Part shown: positions 35,901 through 45,430 of the stretch, piece by piece
Layout: each line of letters starts with the position of its first letter
How positions within the stretch are numbered: the stretch's first letter is position 1
Source: Leucosporidium creatinivorum
Taxonomy: Eukaryota > Basidiomycota > Microbotryomycetes > Leucosporidiales > Leucosporidiaceae
Length of the DNA stretch: 64,000 bases
Direction: 5' to 3'
Assembly: GCA_001600635.1 (NCBI GenBank)
Contig: BCKL01000018.1
Span: 179,974 to 243,973 of the forward strand
The notes under the pieces: model-generated
The model's input: the letters and a program-made list of their open reading frames with translations, nothing else
What the model was told of the DNA's origin: nothing
Database searches by the model: none
Position numbers and translations under genes: made by a program

Positions 35901-36053
35901 GTCTTACTGGTGTAGCTCTGTAGGCTGTAAGCTCACTGATCTCGGCCTGGAAGCCGACTGTTGAGAGAGAACGAGGTGGGTGGTCAGCGCGCGGTCTCTT
36001 GATGAGCTGCAGAGCAGGCGTTACTCACAGGTCTCGGGCTGAGGGGCAGACAT
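32979..36053 (-). CDS. HSP90: Cytosolic HSP90 chaperone
   Basis: Complete HSP90. The N-terminal GHKL ATPase domain shows [26 protein letters not shown] and [18 protein letters not shown]; an acidic linker ([13 protein letters not shown] ... [16 protein letters not shown]) follows; the middle domain has [42 protein letters not shown] (with [17 protein letters not shown]); the C-terminal domain ends MEEVD, the cytosolic TPR-docking signal. About 700 residues. The first four exons are micro-exons of 25, 21, 24 and 23 nt (36029-36053, 35937-35957, 35845-35868, 35748-35770) encoding only residues 1-31; these add up to an exact frame. About ten more introns follow. The gene is placed inside the cluster of CHORD-like Cys/His genes. 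Confidence 0.96.
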
Positions 36054-36806
36054 GTTGTAAGAAAGCTGCAGGGGAGCAAGCGCGGTGGGTGGAGAGACAG
36101 TGGCGATTTGGAGAGGGAGAGCGGAAGTCGAGAAAGAGGTGGAACAAGCTCGTTAGCAGCTGTACTGAGTTCTGTAGGAGGGGCTACAGGTGCAGCTATA
36201 GCTTGCTACAGCACTCACGGTGTGGGGTGGTGAGCGAGGTGTAAGACTCGGGTGAGAAGAAAGGCAAGTTGCGAGCGCGCTTTCCTCGACCCTCCACCTC
36301 TCGGATCTCGAACCTTCCTTGACCTCAGTCACGTCGGGTGGAGACCCTTTGCATCCTCTACAAGTAAAGAAAGGTACCATCGACTTTCCCCGTGTACTTT
36401 CTACGCTTCGAATTCGGAATGCGAGCACCTGCCCCTTTTCGCTCACCTCTGCCCGTTCGGAGGGGATTTATGTTGCAGAGAACGATCCAATGAAGCTGAT
36501 CGGATCGGTACGAAGCTCAGAGTATCTGAGCTATATGTACATCGAGTCAAGCTAGCTCAAGGCCCTCGGACTGAGCGAGGCAAGCTTGCGCCGAGAGGCA
36601 TACGAGGCGAGACGATGAGGTGCAGGTCCTGTGAGGTGTAAAAGGAATGCTCTGGAGGTCGAGAGTATAAGCGATGAGATGTCGACAGGTTGCAAAAGTT
36701 CTGGCTGCTCACAACTTCATCGACGAGACCTGCGAAGCCAAAGCCGAGGTCAGCTCTCGTGCGCGCAAGAGGTCAAGCAACGCGCTCCGGACTCACCTCA
36801 GCCCGC
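36054..36806. other. HSP90 upstream region
   Basis: 753 bases from the HSP90 start to the end of copy d. A partial heat-shock element lies at 36310-36317 (gaaccttc, a correctly spaced GAA/TTC pair with imperfect third units on both sides), about 260 bases upstream of the ATG. I found no perfect three-unit element. A 5' UTR intron is possible. No coding feature seen. Confidence 0.4.
36310..36317. promoter_or_regulatory. HSP90: Candidate partial heat-shock element
   Basis: GAAccTTC, two inverted HSF pentamer cores in correct spacing, upstream of HSP90. The flanking third units are off by one base or mismatched, so this is weak. Confidence 0.25.
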
Positions 36807-37449
36807 TCAGAGCTTCCTCCTCTTCTTCTTGTCCAGCGCCTTGTGCGGTACCTTCGTACATGGCTCCCAGAACGACTCGCCACAGCAGGGGAAGGTGTAG
36901 GCCTCGGGGTGCTGCTCTCGCATCGATTCTGTATCGCCGTCACAGGCAAACTCCCATCGGAACCAGATGGACATCTCCTCCATCGGTTCGGGCTCGTCTG
37001 CAGGTCAACGAGACGTGTCAGCGCACTCTGCGAAGTCCGAAGCTTCGGCGCCGAAGCTCACCGCTATGAGCCCAGCACTGAGGCTCCTCCGTCCCATTAT
37101 CATCCAGATCGAACGCCTGATCACATTGCTGGCAAAACGCCCAATTGCCCTCCAATCTCTCCTCCCTCCTCCTTTTGTTATTGGCGGTGAAGACGGCCTT
37201 GGTGAGCTTCTCTGCGACCTCGCTGAACTCAATGCACGATAGGAGAGCCTTCCGGAGCAAGTCAACATCCGCTACGTTGATGGCTTCTTGTAGAGCTGAT
37301 CCTTGGGGCGCTGCTCGGGGTGCTGGAAGAGCTGGCGCGGCGCGAGCGAGTGCAGCTGCTCGAGGTCCTGGGCCGGCGACGGAGAGGCGGTCCTGCTGGC
37401 GAGCGGGAGCAAGAGGGGACGATTCGATGAGGTCGATTACGGTCGGCAT
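36807..37449 (-). CDS. CHORD-like Cys/His protein, copy d
   Basis: Fourth copy, inverted relative to a-c and just upstream of HSP90 in the same orientation. Start MPTVIDLIESSPLAP at 37449, nearly the same N terminus as copy a. Helical domain LQEAINVADVDLLRKALLSC-IEFSEVAEKLTKAVF; Cys/His module CQQCDQAFDLDDNG, CWAHS, then after the family intron DEPEPMEEMSIWFRWEFACD, HPEAYTFPCCGESF and PCTKVPH; tail DKKKRKL. In place of C-x2-C-x-H the last motif is C-x3-x-H (PCTKVPH), so one presumed zinc ligand is lost, and HPG has become HSD. The intron begins with a perfect 18-base palindrome at 37041-37058. About 190 residues. Confidence 0.83.
37041..37058. repeat. Perfect 18-bp palindrome at a 5' splice site
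   Basis: agcttcggcgccgaagct reads the same on both strands and begins within the donor of copy d's intron (gtgagcttcgg on minus), so the pre-mRNA could fold a hairpin there. Confidence 0.85.
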
Positions 37450-37969
37450 GCTCAGACGAAGCTTTTAGCGAGATGTGGTCGGAGGGAGAGAGCGAAGTTC
37501 GGACGCGACGAAGCTCTTGCTCCTCCAGCTCACTCGTTCTGGAATCGACTGCAGCTTCGGGGGCAGCGATGGTGTATTGAGATGTGTGGTAACACCTCGA
37601 CGACGCACCCTCTCCCTATATCGCTCTTCAAGGGGCAGACGTCGCCAGCTCGGCCGAGGATTCGCTCGTCTTTCTCAGCTCAGTGCAGGTCAAGGCCTGC
37701 TCGGCAGCTGTACGACGGTTCGAACGAGTATCTTTCGGTGCCCCGGACGCTTTTCCTCAGCTTGCAAGCAAAGCACGGTGGCCCCCGCCGAGCGAGCTTC
37801 TCCGACCGGATCGTCTAATCGCGGCTAAACTGTACCACGACAGCAGTGGTTTTCCCCACTCTTCCTCCTTCCTCTGCACCTTTGCTCCCCATTCACCTCG
37901 TCGAACACCGAACGAACACAAGCCCAACACCCAAGCTCGCCGACTCTCCCCCTTCTCCCTCTCCCCACA
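37450..37969. other. Divergent intergenic region, copy d / TDA3-like gene
   Basis: 520 bases between divergent starts. The last 100 bases before 37970 are pyrimidine-rich and probably 5' UTR of the plus gene. No other feature. Confidence 0.4.
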
Positions 37970-39509
37970 ATGAGCTCCGCCAGCAACGACATTGTAATCC
38001 TCGGCTCAGGGATCATAGGGCTCTGCAGCGCATACCACCTTCTCAAATCGCCTGCTCTCCCCACCAATTCGACCGTCACCATCCTCGAGAACTCGAGCGA
38101 GGGCAACATCGCCCCGGGAGCTTCCTCCAAGGCAGGCGGCTTCATCGCAGGTGGCCGAGGAAGATGGTGCGGAGAGGCTAGTACCGACCTTGCTCGCTTG
38201 AGCTGGGAGTGTCATCTGGAGCTGGTCAACGAGCTGGGAGGTCGCGAGGCGTGGGGCTGGCGAGAGTGCGGAGCTGTCGGACTGAGGGTCGGTGGTGGGG
38301 GAGAGCAGAGTAGGAGTGCCTACAGGGAACTACCGAAGGGGAAGAAGGAGGTGGTAGAGCGGGATTGGCTCAATGGGGAGCGCGAGGACTTGACCAACGG
38401 AGAAGGAGGGGCAGCGGCTGCTATCGGTCAACTGTGAGTCGTTGCCTGTCGTTTTGGCCACAGAAGCTCATCATTGTTTCCCTGCAGTGACCCCGAGCAG
38501 TTCTGCCGAACGCTGCACGCCCACCTCTCCAGGGACAAGCGCTTCCGAACCATCTTCGCCGCGACTCAATTGCTCTCCCCCGCTACCGCCTCTTCCTCAA
38601 CTCCTCGGACTCTCACCTACATCCCTCTCGGCAAGAAAAGCACCGCCACCATCCCCTTCCATACCCTCATCGTCGCCGCCGGTCCCTGGTCCGCCGACGT
38701 CTGCTCACAACTCAAACTCCCGAAGCTTCACCTCGTCAACCTCCCCGGGACCTCGCTCCTCATCCGCCCTGCACTCCACACCGTCGGCCTCAAACCCAGC
38801 GAGCTCTTACCGTCAAGCGCCGTATTCGCTGGCATCGGCGACGCCGTCTCGGGGGTGCACGCTGCGACGAGCGGAACCGGGAAGCAGCTTTCTGAGGAGG
38901 AGGTCGCTATGGGATGCACAGCAGCTCCCGAGCTCTTCCCTCGGACGAACGGGCTCGTCTACATTGCTGGCGAGAACTCGACGCCGACGCTGCCTTCGGA
39001 CCTCCCTCAACGCCTGCCGAATCGCCTACCGGATAACGTCGAGCTGGTCAAGCAGCTGGTTGATCCATTGCTAGTTCAGCGTTTGATCGCTTCGGCCGCT
39101 GCGGTGTCGCCTGCTCTCGATTTGTCAAAGGGAGCCGTGGTTGAGAAGGAGCAGGTGAGCCGAGCTTTCGTTTCACATGCCCCAACGAGCTCTTCATAGC
39201 TCGGCGAACGATCGCTAACCCTTCTTTACCCCGCTCGTACAGTTCTGCTATCGCCCCAAGACCCACGACGGCGAGGCCATCATCGGGGAGCTCTCACCGG
39301 GCATCTTCGTCGCTACAGGACATGGTCCTTGGGTGAGTCTGTACGCTCTCGGAGCTGAGCTCGCCTTCTGACCTTTGATTTGACTGCAGGGCATCACTCT
39401 CGCACCTGGCACGGGCAAGATCGTCGCCGAGCTGGTGCTCTCGCCTGGCAAGCCTCTTAGCGCCGACATTTCGGGGCTTGGGCTGTCGAGGTTCGCATCG
39501 AAGCTGTAG
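37970..39509 (+). CDS. FAD-dependent oxidoreductase, DAO fold, TDA3-like
   Basis: Flavoprotein of the D-amino-acid-oxidase/glycine-oxidase fold, most like yeast Tda3, which is linked to late-endosome/Golgi trafficking but has no known substrate. Rossmann motif DIVILGSGIIGLCSAYHLL directly after the start MSSASN; PGASSKAGGFIAG and a substrate-side W..ECHLELVNELGG segment; LIVAAGPWSADVC before the substrate domain; the C-terminal FAD segment VATGHGPWGITLAPGTGKIVAELV. Four exons with introns at about 38434, 39155 and 39332. About 450 residues, ends SRFASKL, whose final three residues (SKL behind A, i.e. ..ASKL) form a peroxisomal targeting signal type 1. A peroxisomal location is therefore a good inference. 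Confidence 0.87.
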
Positions 39510-39752
39510 TCGTCACGACAATATTTGATGGCATCAGTGCTTTGCCCAGCTATAAGCTCAATACTCGCGAAGCCGTCTCTGAGTGGTTGAGTCTTAAAGG
39601 GATTCTCGGCGAACTGGTCGGACCGTCGTCAAGCCTACTCCCTCGCGCTCTCGCCTTCGCAACTCACGCGAGACCCATTCGGAGATCACTGAGCAATGCT
39701 TATGTATTGAACGACTCGAGAGAAGGGGAAGGAGAAGCTAGAAGAGGTGAGA

Positions 39753-42700
39753 TCAATAGTATCCTCCGTTTCCGCCGCCCTGCTGTCCTCCGTAGCCAGG
39801 GTTGTATCCCTGGTTCTGCTGCTGTCCGCCCCATTGAGGAGGAGGTCCAGGCGGCTGCTGGAAGCCTCCTTGGAAGCCGCCTTGCTGAGGAGGAGGCCCG
39901 GGAGGCTGGGAGAAGCCGCCCTCGAATCCCCCGCCGCCGTGGTGCTGACCGTGCTGAGGACCTCCAAATCCACCCTGCTGCTGATCGTATCCCGAGTTGA
40001 AACCTCCGCCGAATCCTCCAGAAGGGCCCTGGTCGTAGCTCTGCTGCTGACCGCCGAAGCCGCCGGGTCCTTGATCAAACTGCTGCGACTGCTGGTGGTG
40101 CTGAGGCTGTTGGTGGTGCTGGGGCTGCTGGTGGTGAGGAGCGCCGGGGAAGCCTCCACTGCTGCTGTTGTCGTCGCCGCGGTACGAGGTCTGCTGCGAG
40201 TAGTTGTCGTTGTCGGACTGGAGGAAGGACGAAGTCGATTGAGGGCCTGCGAAGCGAAGGGGTCAGCATGCGAAGGACTGCAGAGCAGCTTGGTACTCAC
40301 CCTGAGGTCCCTCGCGGCCGACGTAGTGCTGCGCTGAGCCGTAGGCGTTCTGCACCTGATGAGCGGCGTTGAAGACCGACGAGGCTCCGGGGACGTGCTG
40401 CTGAGCGAACGACGAGACCTTCTCGGGCGAGAGGATCGAGTTGTACTCTGTAGACTCGAGCATAGGTCAGCTCGCTCTCACGCTCAATCTCCCACCAGGC
40501 TCACGTCCTCCACAGCCGTGGCCGATCTGGTCCTTCTCGTGACCCTTCCTCTTGTTCTTGCCGTTGCGAACGCTGTCCTTGGTGAGGGCGTTGAGGATGT
40601 AGCGCTTGTCCTCGACCGTCTGTCCCTCGATCCAGCTCTTGAGGTAGGCGCCCATCTCGCGCTGGACGCTCGAGTTGTCGTTGTAAAAGTTGGGGTGGTG
40701 GAAGCACTCGAGGACCTCGTGGGCGACATTGTTGGCGTTGATCGAGGTGTCCTCCCAAGCCTTGACGATAGCCTTGACCGTGTGCGAGACGACGATCGTA
40801 GCGACTTTGCCTGCGAGAGAGGAGGACGGGTCAGCGGGATCTTCAATACCGAGCTTGGGCGGCGGAGACTGACCAGCGGGCTCGTTCAAGATGAGGACGA
40901 AGCTGTAGGAGAGTCGGTCAGCTATGTCCGAATGTAGAAGCCATTTGCAGAACGTACTGATCCTTGGAGAGGAAACTGTGAGTGGGGTCGGACGAGTGAG
41001 GGTTGTTGAAGACCTCCTGCGCAGCGATAAGAGGCGAGGGTAAGCTACAGCTCGCTGAAAATGATCGAGTATGAACGTACGTATTGGTCGTTGTTGGAAA
41101 TGACAGCCGAAGACCCCTCCTGAAGCGCGCCGGTAGCTTGAGTCACTGTGAGTTCGAGAGCGACGGTCAGCGACCATCTCGGCGAAAGCAATATAGTGAG
41201 ACGACGAAGCTGATCGGCTTGAGCAACGGCTCAATAGTGGTAAACACGAAGCGGTTGATAGAGTCGGTGAGCTTCTCGACGAGGCTGGAGAGTCCGGGGA
41301 TCTTGCTGATGCCGACCTCGATGCCCTTGACGACGTTATCGCGGAAGGTGAGGACTTGCCAGAGGGCGGCGTGAAGCTCTTGAGGTGACATCTCGCTGGG
41401 GTTGCCGGAAGCAGCGCGCGAGCGAATGCCTTCGACGTCCTGCATCTCCCGCGAGAGGTTGCCGCCCGTCTCGCCGGGGAGTTGGAAGAGCATGTCGCGG
41501 ATCGAGTCAGTGGCGCCGCGGTCGGTCGAGCGAGCTCCGTCCATGGCCTTGGCGAGGTCGGAAACGGAAGCCTCCGAGATGTGGTCGGAAGCCTCGCCGA
41601 GCAGCTGCGTCGGAGAGTTACGTCAGTCTCCATCTCGTTCTCGACAGCTTGCGTTGCAGCATACAGAATGAATGAAGTCGCTACCCCCGAAGGTACCGGT
41701 GACGAGAGGAGGGCACGGTCCAGCGGGGCTCTGGACGACGCAGGCATCGCCGACATGGCAGAAGACGTTGCTGTAGCCGAGGCGACGGAGGGACAGTTCG
41801 CACCAGTTGGAGTGGGCAGAGAAGTCTTCTACAGTGTGGAGGAGAGTTCCGAGGAGTCGGTAGGCCTCGTACAGATCGTTCTCGGATCCGCCGTTGCGAG
41901 CGCGGCGGCCGGCGTCGATGCACTGGTGAATGCGCTCGCGAACGAGACGGGCAGAGGTATCCCAGGTTCCGTTCTCGTTGGCGATGTAGTTCTGAGGTAA
42001 GATGCAAGGGATCAGTAAGTGCTTTCGAGCGATTAAGCCAGCCAACCCACCTTCATTCCGGTAGCGGGGTCAATCTCGAGCTCCCTAGGGTCGACAGGAG
42101 GGCGGAGACGAGGGTCGTACTTGCGAGCATCTCCTCCGGGCTGGTCGGAAGCGTATCCTTTGGGGTTGTCGATGTGCTCAGTGCAGAGGTAAACGCCGAG
42201 GCGCTCGTCGGTGACCTGCGCGAGGCGGGAGTTAGCTTGAGGTCCGATGAGCCTCAGAAAAGTGCGATTGCACCTCGAATTCTCCAGTGGCGTAACCGTG
42301 GGCGAGAAAACCCAGAGCCATGCAGAGGTTGATGACTGTGAGAAAGCGACCAGGGTCAGCTCGGTCGGCTTGACGGCCTACGCGCTGGGCATTGAGACTC
42401 ACTGGTCTGCTTGGTGCTGCGGATGAAAGAAACGTCAGCTCGAGACTCGTTCTGTATAGTCAATCACTAGCTTACAGCTTGCTCAAGCCAGCAATGTCCA
42501 TCGCTTGACCTGAGAGCGAACGCCGAGTTAGCTCCTCTGCTCCAGCTTCTGCCTCTCGTCCTCAACTGCCACCGAAGAGCTTCGATAGCTCTACTTACTG
42601 TAGTCGCGAAGCCAGTTTCCAAAGTAGACGCGCTTGACTGCTCGGCGGTGAGGGTCAGCGCTCCGGCTCCACATCGCCATCAGCTCGGCATAGTACGCAC

Positions 42701-43266
42701 TGTCGAGGCCGCCAAACTTGGAACCACGTCCGAGGATACCGCCAGACTTCTTGATGAGCTCGGCGAGGGTGTCCTCGATATCTGAGGGCGAGCAACGGGA
42801 GAGGCGGTGTCAGCTCATCGCTCAAATCGCCTCGCTCCGAGCCGCTGGGAGTGCTGCAGCCTCCCAGCAGTGCTCTTGAGCACTTTAAATAGCTGCTGGG
42901 CTCACCTCCATGACGGAAAGCTTTGCCCTCCCTTTGTACAGAGCAGCAATGACCGCCAAGCGAGGATGCAAGTCCGTCAGCTCCAGCGCTCCGGAAGTCT
43001 GCACGTCGACGAGAGCACGCACAGGAAGGAGAAGCTAGGAATGTTGCCTGCTCCAAAAGCCTGTAACGAGGGAGAATCAGCTCAGCTCGCCGAGGGATCC
43101 GAGCTAGCGGGAAGTGGGAGCTCACGTAGGCTCCAGGGAGAAAGCAGAGTGCGCCTGTGTAGCCGAGCAGCAGCGTCAGCGAAGCTGAAGAAGCTACAGA
43201 CCCCTGCCGCTACTCACAGGCAATGACCAGCAGCACCGGGAGCGAGAAGCCCATTCGATTCGACAT
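39753..43266 (-). CDS. Het-C family heterokaryon-incompatibility protein
   Basis: Het-C proteins take part in vegetative incompatibility in filamentous ascomycetes and are otherwise of unknown biochemical role. The N terminus has a signal peptide (GFSLPVLLVIACALCFLPG), then AFGAGNIPSFSFLEGKAFRHGD, the family signature, followed by GLDSAYYAELM, VYFGNWLRDYSQAMD and INLCMALGFLAHGYATGEFE. The central domain contains TLLHTVEDFSAHSNWCEL, a His-rich motif shared with phospholipase-C-like folds, and VTGTFGGSDFIHSLLGEA. The C-terminal 150 residues are Gly/Gln/His/Pro-rich with repeated QPQHHQQ and GGFQ units, prion-like in composition. About 16 exons, many under 60 nt at the 5' end. Roughly 800 residues, ending GGNGGYY. 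Start at 43266; MGFSL at codon 5 is an alternative. Confidence 0.9.
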
Positions 43267-43587
43267 GACGAGGAAGGGCTGAGCGAGAGCAAGTGAAGGC
43301 TAGCGCTTGAGGTAGTAGTGGGAGCTGTCGGGGGTGCTGCTGTAGAAATGTAGCGGCGAGTTCGAGCTGGGAAGAGAGCTCGAGGTGCGCTGTGGTGGGA
43401 GCGAGAAAGGGTGTGGGGCGGTGCTCGTCGCTCGAGACCTTCGTTCGCTGATCTTCTCTGCTTATGCTTAGTCTCCAGACAGGCTTTCGCTGGCAGTGAC
43501 GCTCTCAGTGGGTTGCAGAAGGTAAGCGCAGCGAATCCTTTCCATGTTATAGGCTATCCAAGCTGCGCCGAACTATCGACCGCCGAG
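43267..43587. other. Intergenic
   Basis: 321 bases, promoter side of Het-C and 3' flank of the next orphan. Nothing supportable. Confidence 0.4.
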
Positions 43588-44916
43588 CTATGCCTTCCTC
43601 GCCGAGCAATACCTCACTCCCTCCTCCCAAGCTGCAAGAAGGTGTCCAAAATGTACTTGGGCGTTGTTTCCTGCCCACGCGGGGAGTGTAAAGCCTCAGT
43701 CGACGCTCCAGACCGCCAACAACGAGCGCCGAGCCCAACTCACCAGCGTTGTACAGCCTCTCCTCCTGATATCCTACATTATACCACTGCATCATATCCC
43801 TCAAGGTAGACGCCACTCCCTGATCCTTCCTCGCGCTCCTGAACAGCATTCCAAGATCGAAAGGAGGGGGCTGAAGGTCGCCGAGGTTGAGCGCCGAGAT
43901 GGGGAGGTAGGTCGCATTGCCGACGACGGTGACGGGACGCTCTGGCGTCGAGTTGATCTGGTCGTAGAGTAGTTCGCACGCCTGCTCGAGCGAGAGCGTC
44001 TTGGAGGTACCGAAGGCGAAGACTTAGAGACGGAGCGAGGTCAGCACCGAGAAAGCTCGAGAGCTCGAGACGACTCACCGTCGCGCCTGTCGGGCACAAA
44101 GTCGCCGTTGTGGATGTGAAGGTACTCCTCGCTCTTAACGTGCTCGACGGTGATATCGCTCGTCGGCGTGCCCTTGGTCCAAGTCGCCCAGCCGATCTCG
44201 AGCAGTTTCTTCTTCTGCTCGGCGAGGGACGAGAGGTCGGCCTAGGTCCAATAAGTCGACGCGAGATATAGGAACGCTCACCCTCTTTCCCTTCTCATGC
44301 GTGACCACTGCAATCGCCGCCACTACTCCCTCGCCCTCTCCCTTCGCCGCCGCCCTCGCCTTCTTTAACGCCAAGGCCCTCTTCGCCGCCCTGCTTGCCC
44401 TCCTTTTGTTCTCGCAACTCAAGGTCCACACCTTCCCCTCGAGCTTCTTTCTGTTCTTGATTTCCACCATCGCGACGTTGGCGTAGTCGTACAGGGAGAG
44501 CGGCTGCAGCGGAAGGAGCGGTTGAGGAGCCGAGCTGATGGTCAAGGAAAGAAGAGAGAGGAGGTAGGAGCGGATTCGGAGCATGGTAGGAGTGTCGAGC
44601 AAAAGTTGACGGGTGCAGTCGCCGTACTTGCGAGTTCCTGTAGGTCAGTACGAAAGGGTTCAGGCCGTGTGACGAGCGGCGGTCGGGCGAGGCTCACCGA
44701 TGAAGAGCGTGTAGCCTTGTCCACTCTGCGAGGGAGTCAAGAGCTGTTTCTGAATGAGCTCTTTCAGCTGTAGCTTCCTGCACCGAGGTACGCCATCAGT
44801 GAAGCGCTGGAAGCGGCGAGCGGTCCCAAAGGGACTCACTGCTGGGCTTCGCCTGTAGGTGGTCCCCAGTGGAGCACAGTAGGGAGCTCATAGAACTCGT
44901 CCAAGATCTGTACCAT
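43588..44916 (-). CDS. Orphan protein, possibly secreted
   Basis: Not recognised. From ATG at 44916 I read MVQILDEFYELPTVLHWGPP, then KLQLKELIQKQLLTPSQSG, then TRKYGDCTRQ, joined by introns with good donors and a clear branch point (actgacctacag). The next exon contains MLRIRSYLLSLLSLTISSAP, which looks exactly like a signal peptide, so an alternative start is at 44584 with the upstream exons being 5' UTR or another isoform. The body has LYDYANVAMVEIKNRKKLEG, a Lys/Arg/Ala helix, ADLSSLAEQKKKLLEIGWAT, VFAFGTSKTLSLEQACELLY, RPVTVVGNATYLPISALN and GVASTLRDMMQWYNVGY, ending RYCSARKA. The YNVGYQEERLYNA segment suggests a structured C terminus. Family unknown. Confidence 0.55.
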
Positions 44917-45430
44917 GCTGCAGCGATGTCCGAGGTGATTGCAAAAGCGAGGTGACGGTCGGAGGTCAACAGACGCTCGGTTCGTTTCTCTCGAGCTCTA
45001 GGAGGTCGCGCCGCATTCTCACTCTTTCTTCGTGGTCGGCAAGAAGGTTGATGAGGAGCAGTTGTCACGGCGAGAATCCTTGAGTCCTCTCTGAGCAGCG
45101 TTAGCTCTCTGCAAGCCCTCGCCGAGGGGAGCCCTCTCGGCTCTCCAGTCGGCCGTCCCTCCGAGCTCGCACTCCTCTTCGAATGATGTTACATCTCCCG
45201 CTACTCAAGAGTGTGCTAAGCCTAGATGATATCCTACAAGATCTTCGCGCTGCCTGACGTCGGTGGTCAGGCTTCGGGCGGTTCGGAGGAAATGGGAAGT
45301 GAGAGGGAGAGAAAAGCGAACGACGAGGGTGTATGTAGGGCATTGTGGGTGGTTTGCGAAGATGCGAAGGGGAGAATATATGTTGTTGTAGTGTTGCGGA
45401 ATCCTTGTTGGTGGTACATGGCGCCTCGGC
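44917..45430. other. Intergenic
   Basis: 514 bases. An upstream exon of the preceding gene could sit near 44950-45190 on minus, but I see no convincing coding frame. No repeats. Confidence 0.35.

Noticed and set aside
40467-41756. 429-residue minus-strand open frame
   Set aside because: Its first part is a Ser/Arg-rich out-of-frame shadow of Het-C exons that runs through introns; only its end coincides with the true Het-C frame.
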